From contig NZ_BBQT01000010.1 of assembly GCF_001570625.1 (NCBI RefSeq), positions 1-64,000 of the forward strand: DNA of 64,000 bases. Reading direction: 5' to 3'. The DNA comes from Syntrophomonas wolfei subsp. methylbutyratica (GTDB taxonomy: Bacteria > Bacillota > Syntrophomonadia > Syntrophomonadales > Syntrophomonadaceae). The stretch's first letter is position 1, and each line of letters begins with the position of its first letter. Under the pieces are notes generated by a model. It was given only the letters and a program-made list of their open reading frames with translations. It did no database searches and was not told where the DNA came from. Of this stretch, positions 27,890-37,847 are shown piece after piece. The translations under genes and the position numbers were made by a program.

Positions 27890-28140
27890 AGTGAGGGGTG
27901 AGGGGTGAGGAGTGAGGGGGCGTCTGAGAGCGGAAGACGGAAGGCGGAAGACAGAGGCCGATAGCAAGAAGGGCCGGTGATTTAGAGGAATAAGAGGGAG
28001 GGGTGAAGGGGCGTCTGAGAGCGGAAGACGGACGTTGGAATGGTCGTCAGATGTCAGGAGAAAGGGGATGCTCATCGGTTGCCGGTCATCAGTTATCAGA
28101 GAACGAAAGGATGAAGGCGGAAGGCCGAGGCAGATGGCAG
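27890..28140. repeat. Low-complexity purine-rich repeat spacer
   Basis: Two direct copies of GGGGCGTCTGAGAGCGGAAGACGGA (split: GGGGCGTCTGAGAG and CGGAAGACGGA), at about 27917 and 28010, sit among GTGAGGGGTGAGGAGTGAGG and GGAAGGCGG words. Inverted relatives occur at 8985-9098. No gene is present. Confidence 0.6.
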
Positions 28141-28144
28141 AAAG

Positions 28145-28196
28145 GCGGTATATTTATACAAGCCAATGAATATTAATAACTTTTTGCAGTGGAGCT
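28145..28196. repeat. Family A element end inside the 3' end of the PPTase gene
   Basis: Bases 28145-28190 are identical, in inverted orientation, to 36828-36873 (46 of 46). The segment supplies the codons for the last residues LQKVINIHWLV and the stop of the phosphopantetheinyl transferase. Confidence 0.8.
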
Positions 28197-28861
28197 AGAT
28201 ATAAGTTCTGGAGCTCGCAAAATAGCGGAGTAATTGAAGCATCTTCATTGCCCTGATAGCATACGGCCAGCTTGTAGTTCTCAAATTGGGTAAGGAAAAA
28301 GCTGCAGGGCTGTATTTGCCCATCCTGTATTAGGGTTATTCTATCTCCCATTTGGAGGCAAAAAGCATCCAGGGCCAGGCGAAAACCGGCTCCGCATGCT
28401 TTCATATAGCTTTCCTTTAAAACCCATAAGTCATAAAAGGCCTGCAGGCACTCTGACTCGGGTTTTCCTAAAATATATTCATATTCCTGGCTTAAGAAAT
28501 AACTCCGGGCAATATCCCCATCAATATCAGCGCAATACTCTATATCCACTCCCAGAGCTGCATCGGATAGGGCACAGACCGCGAATTCCTCCGCATGCGA
28601 GAGGTTGAAATAGATAGCGGGATAATCCGGCAAATACGGTTTGCCGTTTTCATCCTCGCCCCAGGTCACCGGGCAGCTTATACCGGGATACAGTTCCTGC
28701 AAAGCAGCGTTTAACAAGAGCTCAACCCCCAGGGACAAGGCCCGGTCCTTTTTTTGCCGGTAGCTTAACATTTTTTCATAGCGTTTTGGGGAAACATGCT
28801 TTTTCCATTTGATATCATCAGGCTCCAGCCCGGATATCTTCATTAAATACAGCTTTATCAT
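28154..28861 (-). CDS. Sfp-type 4'-phosphopantetheinyl transferase
   Basis: The protein has 235 residues. Sfp-family motifs are clear: the P1-like WGEDENGKPYLPDYP, then FNLSHAEEFAVCALS, magnesium-binding GVDIEY and WVLKESYMKACG. It moves phosphopantetheine from CoA to the carrier-domain Ser, making the neighbouring NRPS active. Its ATG overlaps the NRPS stop (ATGA), so the two are translated together. The extreme C-terminus (LQKVINIHWLV) is encoded by a dispersed repeat end and is not expected to be part of the fold. Confidence 0.95.
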   Translation of the reverse strand: MIKLYLMKISGLEPDDIKWKKHVSPKRYEKMLSYRQKKDRALSLGVELLLNAALQELYPGISCPVTWGEDENGKPYLPDYPAIYFNLSHAEEFAVCALSDAALGVDIEYCADIDGDIARSYFLSQEYEYILGKPESECLQAFYDLWVLKESYMKACGAGFRLALDAFCLQMGDRITLIQDGQIQPCSFFLTQFENYKLAVCYQGNEDASITPLFCELQNLYLAPLQKVINIHWLV

Positions 28862-31800
28862 TGGTCAAAAAAGTTCAGGCCATCCAGGGCTTTAATCGAC
28901 TGCTTCATATACTCATCGCTGATAATAGGCCATTTATAGGCCAGCCGGTACAGGATTTCGGTGGTAAATTTATTGCTGGCATCAAGCCAATAGATTTTGC
29001 TATCAGCATCATTTGACAAATAGGCGATAAGTCTGGAAATGGCTTCGTTGCGGTTTTCATCCCCCATAGCCTCCAGCAAAGATTTTTGAAATTCATCTTC
29101 ACTTACCACCTCGATCTTGAAGCCGTATTGATTAATCGCATAAATCACATCAGACATATAGATTAAATGGTTGTTGTAAGGATGGAAAACGCTAAACGCC
29201 TTATTAGTACCGGAAAGCTTCAAAATTGCCGCTGCCGTAGAATCAACGGGGGAAAACTCCGCCGGTGCATCCATGGCTGTTATGGGGAATTTCCCAATAA
29301 TCTTGTAGCCGCGCAGCTGCTGCATAAAACTATTGGTTAAAAAATTAATCTGGAATTCGCCGTCCGAATATCGCGACATCAGGTTGCCTACCCGCATTAT
29401 TTTTGCGTCCAGACCCTCGCTGATAGCCTCTAAAACCGCACGTTCGGCCAGGAACTTGGACTTAATATAGGCGTTTTCCAGAGCCTGCCCAAAATAGACT
29501 TCGTTTTCCAATAACTTCTTATCCACAGGCGGTCTGCCATCGCGACCTTCGCCGGCAATGCTGGCTGTAGATACCTGAATTAAGCGTTTTTTGGTCTTTT
29601 GGCCAAGCTTAATGAGATTTTTTACACCCTCCACATTAACTTTTTCCAGGCTGTCATCTGCCACGAAATGCTTTACATTGGCAGCGCAGTTGATAAGCAG
29701 GTCAAAATTGTACTGCTCCAGGGCCAAAACATTATCCAAATCAGTAATATCTCCATCAATCACCATAATCCTGTCCCCGAACAAATCTTCGTAGGTATTC
29801 TCGAAATAATACATCAACATGGTTTTCAAGTGTTCCTCCAGGCTCTTTCTCTGGCCCTGGCGAATAAAGCAATAAACCTTGCCGGAGTAATTATCTAAAA
29901 ATTCTTTTAACACATGGGTTCCCAAAAATCCTGTGGCTCCGGTTAATAGAATATTACCTATCGGGGTATATTCTACCTCATCAATATAGCGCAAATCGTT
30001 TGGGGCCAGTGCTGCCGCCAGTTTCTTGTAATCATAGGCTGAGATTATATCTTCTTTATCTGCTTCGATTTCTGCAGCGCCCGTATCGGCACATATTGCT
30101 GCCAGATCCCTCGGGGTTGGGAATTTAAAAATATCGGCGTATACGATTTTTAAGCCCCGGCTCATACACTGCATGGCCACCCGGGAAGCACTCAATGATG
30201 TGCCGCCGATTTCAAAGAAATTATCAACCGCACCTACTTGCGGCAAGCCCAATACCGATTTGAATATCTCGCATAAATCGGCCTCGGTTTTATTGGCCGG
30301 TGCGACATACTCACGCTCGACCATTATAAAGTCCGGCTCGGGCAGTGCTTTTTTATCCACCTTGCCGTTATTGGTAAGCGGAAGCTTATCCAGCTGAATT
30401 AAAATACTAGGAACCATATAATAGGTCAGGGTATCAGCCAAATGCCGTGTCAGTGCTGCCTTATCCACTATCCCCTGGGCAGTAAAATAAGCGCAGAGGA
30501 ATTGCCCCCCTTGGTTTTCCTTTACCACCACGATACTGGATAATATGCCCTCATAATCGTTTATTACCTTTTCGATTTCACCTAGTTCCACCCGCAACCC
30601 TCTCAGCTTCACCTGATCATCTATTCTACCGTGGAATTCAATTTCACCGTTAAAATTCCACCGGGCCAAGTCCCCACTGCGATATGCTCGCCGTCCATTT
30701 ATGCTGATGTATTTCTCCGCTGTCATTTCCGGCTTATTTACATAGCCCCGGCCCACTCCTGCTCCCGCAATTACCAGTTCACCGGGAGCACCTGCCGGCA
30801 ATATTTTATGGTTTTCGTTAATCATATAAATCTGCACATTGGACATGGGTTTGCCGATGGTTATTTTTTCACCCAAAACCTCGCAGAAAGTACAGCCGAT
30901 AGTGGCTTCGGTAGGTCCATAACCGTTAAATACAGCGGCGTTGCTGCCCAGGGCTTTAATTTGCTCGTATAATGCTGCCGGAAATGATTCCGCTCCCACA
31001 TTGAACGCCTTAATTTGGCGAAGCGCCCGGCGCATTTCTGGCATATCCACGATATTGCTGATAAAGGAGGGGGTACAGGTCATCATGTCCACCTTATTCT
31101 TTAAGATCAAGTCCGATAAGGCCAGGGGATTATGAATTTCTTCCTCGTTGGCCAGGCAGACGGTGATGCCGTTTAAAAGAGGCACAAATTGCTCCAATAT
31201 GGACACATCGAAGGTAATCGCCGCCAGGGCCAGAGATACGCTGGCATTATTCACATAGGACATGATTTCTGGATTCAAGGGATTGGCGTTACAGTAATGC
31301 GTCAGGTTGCTATGCTCTATCATAACGCCCTTGGGCTTGCCGGTGGAGCCGGAAGTGTAGATGCAATAACAGATATGCTCGGGTTTAATATCCACCAGCG
31401 GATTTTTATTATTCTCATTATCCAACAGCTGCTCAATACTTAAGACCTCATAATTCCCCTGGGAGCATATGCTGCAGCCTTTACTCTTAATGGCTTCGCT
31501 GGTAATAATATAGGGAGCCGCACTGTCCTCTAAAATGTACTGGATTCTATCATCGGGATAATCAGGGTCAATGGGCAAAAAGGCCGCAGCAGATTTCACC
31601 ACACCCTGAATCGCTACATAGACATTTACCGTACGGGGAAGCATAATGCCTACCATCTGCTCACTTTGAATCCCCTTTTCAATTAAGGAGTTGGCTACCC
31701 GATTGGCTCTTTCGTTAAGCTCGCTGAAGGTTAGCTGTTCATCACCAGCAATTACCGCCACTTTATCGGGGTGTAAAGCTGCCTGCTCCTCAAATAAATG

Positions 31801-34800
31801 TGCTGCCGGAATATCCCTCACCGGCCAGGCGGTCTGGTTGAAGCCCTCTAAGAAAGCCAGGGCTTGTTCCGAGCACATATTTACATCAGCCAGGGTTTCC
31901 GCCTCCAAAAAACTCTTAATGGTTTCAATATATGCATCGGTAAAGCTCGCTATCATCTCCTCAGAATACCAGTCGCTTCTGTACTCACTCAAAAAACGAT
32001 ACTGCTCGCCTTCGACAAATACATCCACCGATAAGGGGGCCTTGGCATCTTTGGCTTCCAAATACATTAGCTCGCACGCTTCACCCGCAATTTGAAAATC
32101 AGTAAATTCTTCCCCCTGATAAGCAAATAGAATATCCGCTTTTATCCCGTAAGCACGACTGATTTCAGCAAAGGAGTAGATGTCGTTACTCATAAGTTCC
32201 ATAAGATGTTCCTTCATGCCTTGTAAATAAACGGCTACATTCTGCCGCTGGTCAAGATTGGCATAAACCGGCAAGGTCTTGACCAGCATACCGACTATAT
32301 GGGCTTTTCTCGCCTCATTTCTGCCGTTGTATATGGTGGTAAACAGCGCTTCGTCTTGATTGGTAAATTGCCCCAGCAAATAGGCAAAGGCCCCAGTAAA
32401 TAAGGCATTGGGGGTAATATTGTTTTCCTGGCAAAAGGCATCAATTTGCCCCCGGGGCAATTTCTCTACCCGTTCCCAGCTCTGGCATTGCTCGCTATCA
32501 TTAAATACATCCCGGGCTGGCAATGAATTGATTTCCACATCCTTAAAAAGCGAATCATAATAAGCCCTGGCCTCACTGTATTCTTTCCCGCTTCGGGCCT
32601 CGATTTCATCCAGCGAAAGATCAAAACTGGAGTATTCCTCCACGGCCAGGATTTCATCCTTATAGGCCCGGTTGATATCATTTAATAAAATCGCGGTAGA
32701 ACTGCCGTCACAGATAATGTGATGAATATCCATGAACAGGTACTGGCCGCTTTCACCCTGGTAGATGACAATTCTAAACAACGGGGCGCTGGCAAAATCA
32801 AAAGCTTGAACCAGGGTATTTTTCATTTCCTCGAAAGCGCATGTTTTAATTATGGGCACCTTATACTCAAAATCATCGTTTCTAAGCTGTTTAATATCCC
32901 CGTTGGCATCTGTTTTCAGATAGCACTTCATATAGGGATGGGCATCAATCGTCTTTTCAATAGCTGCCGCCAGCCTCTCGGCATTTACAGCCTCTCCCAG
33001 CTTAAACAGCATAGGTATGTTGTAGATGGTGGATTTTTCGTCCCGCAGGCACTCCAAATATATACCTATTTGGGTCTGGGTCAAGGGATACTCCGCTAAT
33101 TTTTCATAGCTCTTTTCCCCCTGGCTGTTCCCCAAAATAAACTGTTCCAATTTCTCCACCGTTTTATGCTGTTTAATATCCCGAGATTTTATATTAATGC
33201 CGAACTCCTTTGCCAGAACGACATTTAGTTTCACCGCTCCGATAGAGGTCAGACCGGCCAGGTATATATCCGTATTAATGCCGAATTCATCATTGCCGGT
33301 TATTGATTTTATGCAGTTGAAAATTCTTTGCTGCAGGGTATTTTGGGGTGGAATAGCTTCCGCAAATGTTACTTTGGGCTCCGGCAAGGCACGCTTGTTT
33401 ACCTTGCCGTTCTGGTTAAGGGGGATGCTGGCTAATTGCATAGTCACAGCCGGCACCATATAGGCAGGTAAATCTTGCGCAATAAAGTCATTCAACTCCG
33501 CTATCTTGACCTGATGGTCGGCTACTATATACGCCGCTACATATTTGCCGCCGCCGGCCTCGTCATAGGCAACAACAGTTGCATCAAGGATACCGGGATA
33601 TTCTCGAATTTTACCTTCGATTTCACTAAGCTCAACTCTAAAACCGCGAATTTTTACCTGAAAATCGCGCCGACCCACAAACTCGATATTACCGTCCGGC
33701 AGCCAGCGGCATACATCTCCGGTTTTATAATAACGCTCATAACCCTCGGCACGCTTATAGGGATTGGCCACATATTGTTCTGCGGTCAAATCATCCCGGC
33801 CCAGATAACCCCTGGATACTTGATAGCCGGAAATGCAAAGCTCGCCGGGAACTCCCACCGGCATTGGCCGCCCCTGTTTATCCAGGATATACAAATCGGT
33901 ATTGCTCAAGGGTTTGCCGATAGGTACATTGGCATATTCCTTATCCATCAAAAATGCGGTGGAAATAATGGTACACTCGGTTGGCCCGTATAAATTATAA
34001 AAGTTGTAAGCCGGCGGCGCACAGGGCACCAATTTCTCCCCACCGGTGGAAAGATGCCTAAGGCTTTTATTATCCATGCTCAGGGCAAACTGCCGGCCCA
34101 ATTGAGTGGTCATAAAGGCTATGCTAATGCCATTTTTTTCAAAATAATCGTTAAGTGCGGGCAAGTCCAGGCGCATTTCTTCAGGAATAATATGTACGCA
34201 AGCGCCCCGGGTCAAAAAGGGATACAAATCCATCATGCAGGCGTCAAAACCATAGCTGGCATAGGCGGCGCTTTTATCCTCCTCCGTCACAGCGTAATAA
34301 TCCTGATGCCACAGGCAGAAATTCACCAGATTTCTATGTTCAATCATGCAGCCCTTGGGTGTTCCGGTAGAGCCCGAGGTGTATAGAAGAATAAATAAAT
34401 CCTGGGCTCTGGGCGCCGTCAATGCCAGTTTACTATCCTCTAAATCCCAGATGCTGCTGCTTAAGATAATTTCACCCTGGTAATTAGGAACCCGGTCATA
34501 TAAATCATCATCCACTATAAGGATTTTGGCGGCGGCATCATTCAGCATAAATTCCAGCCGTTCCGATGGGTAATTGGGGTCTAGCGGCAGGTAGGCGGCA
34601 GCACTTTTTAATACTCCTATGGAACAAATCGCCATCAACTCCGAACGATGGATTAAAACTCCCACCGCTTGTCCCCGGCCCATACCTTTGGCCGTTAGGA
34701 AGCGGGCAATTCTATCCGTTATCTCGTCCAGTTCCCGGTAAGTGTATGAATTGTCCCCATATACCACCGCCGTACGCTCCGGGGTCCTGGCCGCCTGTGC

Positions 34801-36774
34801 CCGCAGCATATCCACTATGGTCAATTCCCTATCCAAAGGGACGTTATTATCGTTAAAGGATTTTATTAAATCCAGGTCTTTGCCGGAAATTATCTCAATC
34901 TCACTTAATCTTTGGCCCTCTGATAGAGCTAAGATAACCGCCTGCAAGGATGTTAAAAAACGCTCAATGCTTTCCTCTTTATAAAGATTCGCATTGTAAA
35001 CTCCGGTAATACCGTTCTCCGACAGCTTCACCGAGAATTTAAAAGGCTCGTTAAGCTCGGATTCTCCAAACAGCAATAGCACATCAGAGCTCAGCGCAAA
35101 ATTTTTCTTAATTTCAGTATAGGGATAAAAGGAATACTTTTGGGTCCGGGCTAAATATTTCTTAATCTGCTGCAAATACTCCGGAGCAGCCTGCTCCTCG
35201 TCTATATTCGTATAAACCGGCAGCGTTTTCCCCTCAATAACGCTGCAGAATATTACCTCCTCCTGATTGCTATATTTGGCCAGGGTATAGGCAAAGGCCG
35301 CCAGGCAGGTGGTTTGGTCATGGGGCAGCTCACCGCTTAAAGTATAGGAAGCCAAGAGCGGCGGGGCTTTTTCACCCGGCAGGTCCGGGATTAAATTGGA
35401 ATCAATCTCATTGCCGGCAAATATCTTCTCGAAATACTTCTGCGCCTCTTGATAGGCAAAGCTGTTTTCCGGCGTAGCCGCTCCAGCGGCAATCAGCCTT
35501 TTTTCCGTTGCACCCCAAATACTTATCTCATCACAGGCTATTTCCGGATTATTTACCATATCCCTAAGCATGGTCAAAAGATTATCCACCAAACTATCAA
35601 TTTTCTCATCACTGAAAGAATCATAGCGATACTCGATTCTGATTCGCTGCAGGCCGTCCCGGTCATCCCGGCCTGGATTAATGCGGAAAAGCAAAGGGAA
35701 TTCAGCATGGCTGAGTTCCAGAACATCGATATAATCCGACTTCCATGAGTTGGAAACAATGGAGTAATTCAATAGCATACCGGCATCTATATTATTTTGT
35801 TTTAATTCCTCACTATAGAGGTTAAAGGGGTACCTGCCATGGGTTAATCCGCCTTTTAAAATCCCTTTGGCATTCTCCAAAGCCTGAATAAAGGTCATTT
35901 CTGGATTATAGGGGTATTTTTGCGGCAGAAGATTCACAAACATGCCCATGGCCTCATTTAAATCTTCGCCAAAGTTTCGGCCCGAGTATCCTGTAGATAA
36001 TACCATCCCCTCCGCCTTATTTACCCGGGAGAGATATACCGCCAGCAGGGCACTGGCCAAAACAAAGGGTGAAATCTGCACAGGGCATTTTTCACAGGCT
36101 GCCTTAATCCCCCAGCTTAATTCTTCCGGCAAGTCAATAGTTCTGGTGCCAATGGACAATTCCTCACTGACCGCTATGGCCTGCACATAACCGGATAAAT
36201 CCTGGAATTGCTCAAGCCAAAATGCCTTATCGTTTTTGCCCTCACTAGAATTCAAGTATTGCTGCTCACGTTCGATATATAAGCGGTAATCCGCTTCATT
36301 AAACAAGTATTCGCCGCCGCTGCGCAAGCATCTCACCGCTTCCTGCAAGCGGTCAGCCAGCATATACACTGAGCTGCCATCACATATCAGGTGATGTAAA
36401 ACGATTAGCAGGATTAATTTACGGGGGGTTTTAATTATAGTAAAGCGATACAAAGGAACATCAAAAATAGTGAAAAACCCCTTCGCTACGGAATCTTTCA
36501 CTATCATCTCCACATCCTCGGTATCGGCCTCTATGTATTTTATAGTAGAATAATCTGCTTCAGCTATGTATTGAACCACATCCAAATTATTATCCCGGGT
36601 AAAGCGGATATTGATATTTCCCACAAGAACCGCTTTTATAGCATCCATAATATATGCTTCATCCCTGGCTGCAAAGCTAACACTGATGGGTACAATATAC
36701 GCTGTAGTGCCGGGATTGCCCAGCTCAGTGGCGATTATTCTCGCCTGGGCATTGGAAAGTTTAAAAGTTTTCAT
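28858..36774 (-). CDS. Two-module NRPS with terminal reductase
   Basis: A 2638-residue cytoplasmic assembly line. Order by eye: condensation C1 with HHLICDG near 130; a C-lobe-only condensation remnant at about 430-620; adenylation A1 (YTSGSTGTPKG near 801, NGKVNKRALPEP); carrier PCP1 with Ser in GLTSIG near 1175; C2 with HHIICDG near 1352; A2 (YTSGSTGKPKG near 1808); PCP2 with GGTSLS near 2191; reductase R with TGATGFLGTHV near 2282 and YIKSK near 2437. A leading C domain suggests an acylated start. The reductase should release a peptide aldehyde or alcohol, perhaps cyclising to a pyrazinone. Hand-read specificity codes DAMFSGLII(K) and DVLTNGGIG(K) match nothing I know. GGGAGG precedes the ATG. 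Confidence 0.95.
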   Translation of the reverse strand: MKTFKLSNAQARIIATELGNPGTTAYIVPISVSFAARDEAYIMDAIKAVLVGNINIRFTRDNNLDVVQYIAEADYSTIKYIEADTEDVEMIVKDSVAKGFFTIFDVPLYRFTIIKTPRKLILLIVLHHLICDGSSVYMLADRLQEAVRCLRSGGEYLFNEADYRLYIEREQQYLNSSEGKNDKAFWLEQFQDLSGYVQAIAVSEELSIGTRTIDLPEELSWGIKAACEKCPVQISPFVLASALLAVYLSRVNKAEGMVLSTGYSGRNFGEDLNEAMGMFVNLLPQKYPYNPEMTFIQALENAKGILKGGLTHGRYPFNLYSEELKQNNIDAGMLLNYSIVSNSWKSDYIDVLELSHAEFPLLFRINPGRDDRDGLQRIRIEYRYDSFSDEKIDSLVDNLLTMLRDMVNNPEIACDEISIWGATEKRLIAAGAATPENSFAYQEAQKYFEKIFAGNEIDSNLIPDLPGEKAPPLLASYTLSGELPHDQTTCLAAFAYTLAKYSNQEEVIFCSVIEGKTLPVYTNIDEEQAAPEYLQQIKKYLARTQKYSFYPYTEIKKNFALSSDVLLLFGESELNEPFKFSVKLSENGITGVYNANLYKEESIERFLTSLQAVILALSEGQRLSEIEIISGKDLDLIKSFNDNNVPLDRELTIVDMLRAQAARTPERTAVVYGDNSYTYRELDEITDRIARFLTAKGMGRGQAVGVLIHRSELMAICSIGVLKSAAAYLPLDPNYPSERLEFMLNDAAAKILIVDDDLYDRVPNYQGEIILSSSIWDLEDSKLALTAPRAQDLFILLYTSGSTGTPKGCMIEHRNLVNFCLWHQDYYAVTEEDKSAAYASYGFDACMMDLYPFLTRGACVHIIPEEMRLDLPALNDYFEKNGISIAFMTTQLGRQFALSMDNKSLRHLSTGGEKLVPCAPPAYNFYNLYGPTECTIISTAFLMDKEYANVPIGKPLSNTDLYILDKQGRPMPVGVPGELCISGYQVSRGYLGRDDLTAEQYVANPYKRAEGYERYYKTGDVCRWLPDGNIEFVGRRDFQVKIRGFRVELSEIEGKIREYPGILDATVVAYDEAGGGKYVAAYIVADHQVKIAELNDFIAQDLPAYMVPAVTMQLASIPLNQNGKVNKRALPEPKVTFAEAIPPQNTLQQRIFNCIKSITGNDEFGINTDIYLAGLTSIGAVKLNVVLAKEFGINIKSRDIKQHKTVEKLEQFILGNSQGEKSYEKLAEYPLTQTQIGIYLECLRDEKSTIYNIPMLFKLGEAVNAERLAAAIEKTIDAHPYMKCYLKTDANGDIKQLRNDDFEYKVPIIKTCAFEEMKNTLVQAFDFASAPLFRIVIYQGESGQYLFMDIHHIICDGSSTAILLNDINRAYKDEILAVEEYSSFDLSLDEIEARSGKEYSEARAYYDSLFKDVEINSLPARDVFNDSEQCQSWERVEKLPRGQIDAFCQENNITPNALFTGAFAYLLGQFTNQDEALFTTIYNGRNEARKAHIVGMLVKTLPVYANLDQRQNVAVYLQGMKEHLMELMSNDIYSFAEISRAYGIKADILFAYQGEEFTDFQIAGEACELMYLEAKDAKAPLSVDVFVEGEQYRFLSEYRSDWYSEEMIASFTDAYIETIKSFLEAETLADVNMCSEQALAFLEGFNQTAWPVRDIPAAHLFEEQAALHPDKVAVIAGDEQLTFSELNERANRVANSLIEKGIQSEQMVGIMLPRTVNVYVAIQGVVKSAAAFLPIDPDYPDDRIQYILEDSAAPYIITSEAIKSKGCSICSQGNYEVLSIEQLLDNENNKNPLVDIKPEHICYCIYTSGSTGKPKGVMIEHSNLTHYCNANPLNPEIMSYVNNASVSLALAAITFDVSILEQFVPLLNGITVCLANEEEIHNPLALSDLILKNKVDMMTCTPSFISNIVDMPEMRRALRQIKAFNVGAESFPAALYEQIKALGSNAAVFNGYGPTEATIGCTFCEVLGEKITIGKPMSNVQIYMINENHKILPAGAPGELVIAGAGVGRGYVNKPEMTAEKYISINGRRAYRSGDLARWNFNGEIEFHGRIDDQVKLRGLRVELGEIEKVINDYEGILSSIVVVKENQGGQFLCAYFTAQGIVDKAALTRHLADTLTYYMVPSILIQLDKLPLTNNGKVDKKALPEPDFIMVEREYVAPANKTEADLCEIFKSVLGLPQVGAVDNFFEIGGTSLSASRVAMQCMSRGLKIVYADIFKFPTPRDLAAICADTGAAEIEADKEDIISAYDYKKLAAALAPNDLRYIDEVEYTPIGNILLTGATGFLGTHVLKEFLDNYSGKVYCFIRQGQRKSLEEHLKTMLMYYFENTYEDLFGDRIMVIDGDITDLDNVLALEQYNFDLLINCAANVKHFVADDSLEKVNVEGVKNLIKLGQKTKKRLIQVSTASIAGEGRDGRPPVDKKLLENEVYFGQALENAYIKSKFLAERAVLEAISEGLDAKIMRVGNLMSRYSDGEFQINFLTNSFMQQLRGYKIIGKFPITAMDAPAEFSPVDSTAAAILKLSGTNKAFSVFHPYNNHLIYMSDVIYAINQYGFKIEVVSEDEFQKSLLEAMGDENRNEAISRLIAYLSNDADSKIYWLDASNKFTTEILYRLAYKWPIISDEYMKQSIKALDGLNFFDQ

Positions 36775-36821
36775 ATATCTACCTCCCGTAATAAGCTTTC
36801 ATTTTTTTTCAATATCTATTT

Positions 36822-37092
36822 GATTCTACTGCAAAAAGTTATTAATATTCATTGGCTTGTATAAATATACCGCTCGCAGTCTTCGCATGGGCAACACCTG
36901 CGGCTTGTCTCGCGGCTCAAGGGGTACACGCTAACCTCCCATCCATGGTCGTATAGCGCTCTCGCGACGTCCTGTCGCTCGCCCCCTTTCGCCTGCTCGC
37001 CTTCGCCGGGCGTTGCAACCATGCTTCGCCAACGCTCGCTTTGTATATTTATGCAACCCTTATGCAACAAAAGGGGTTTTCGCAGTGGAGTC
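36822..37092. mobile_element. MITE-like element family A, copy 2 (uninterrupted)
   Basis: A 271-bp element beginning GATTCTACTGCAAAAAG and ending CGCAGTGGAGTC, which are imperfect inverted repeats. CTATTT stands directly outside both ends (36816-36821 and 37093-37098), a 6-bp target duplication. It lies about 48 bases upstream of the NRPS start codon, so it probably lies in or replaces the promoter region of that operon. Confidence 0.8.
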
Positions 37093-37156
37093 CTATTTAA
37101 ATCACAGTATTTTATTTAGTAAAAAAAAGTGAGGAGTAAGGGGTAAGATGTAGGGG

Positions 37157-37841
37157 TTACATTGTCAAAAGGACCGTCCCCTTGACACCCTGTAAATACC
37201 TGCAATATAAAATGCATTCGCCCTCCACATTGCCGAATACTTTGAGGCCGTCCTGTTCCACAAGCTTATAGGGAAGTACCTTTTCTCGCCGAAAGCCCAG
37301 CTTCTCAAACATACCGGCAGAATTTATATTGGTGGCATCAGCTATCATCAATTCGTAGCTCAAATCAATTGCACGCTTTATCATAGACTCGCCTAGTTTT
37401 CTAGCAATTCCCCTTCTCAGATAGTTTTCATCAGTGGAAACATACATGAGTCGCACACATTTTCCCGGTTTAAAGGCCAGATTAGTTTTCAAGGGTTTTT
37501 CCAACTCTTCAAAAAAAAATATTGGTTTTGCTAATCCCGTCAATCTCTTTTGGGGTCCATTCTATATTCGGAAATACTGCAAAAGCATCAAAACATATGA
37601 CTACAGCTGCTACTGCTCCCGTATCTTCATCTACCGCCGCCATTGTAAGCCCTGCATTTATACTTTCCGGAATAATCTTCAGAAAATAATCATACATTTC
37701 CTCCTTAGTAAAATTCAACGACATGGTCATAGGCTCACGCTCAGAAAATGCTGCTGTTTGAATTGCAACTATCTCTTCCAGCATATCGATTGTTGACGTT
37801 ATGATTTTTATATACACACCATCAATCCTCTTTTTCATCAT
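37157..37841 (-). pseudogene. GNAT acetyltransferase, split at a homopolymer
   Basis: Two reading frames together give one GNAT protein. The upstream part (MKKRIDGVYIKII... to KEIDGISKTNIFF) stops in a run of nine A/T pairs at 37511-37519. The downstream part (EELEKPLKTNLAF...) continues in the next frame with the acetyl-CoA motif YVSTDENYLRRGIARKLGE and MFEKLGFR. One base fewer in the run would join them. It may be a pseudogene, a slippage site or a sequence error. The C-terminal VKGTVLLTM is encoded by a palindromic repeat word. Confidence 0.75.
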
Positions 37842-37847
37842 TATAGC

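Noticed and set aside
36571-36864. Plus-strand reading frame over the NRPS start ending LLQKVINIHWLV
   Set aside because: It is antisense to the NRPS gene and its end is simply the family A repeat; there is no ribosome site.
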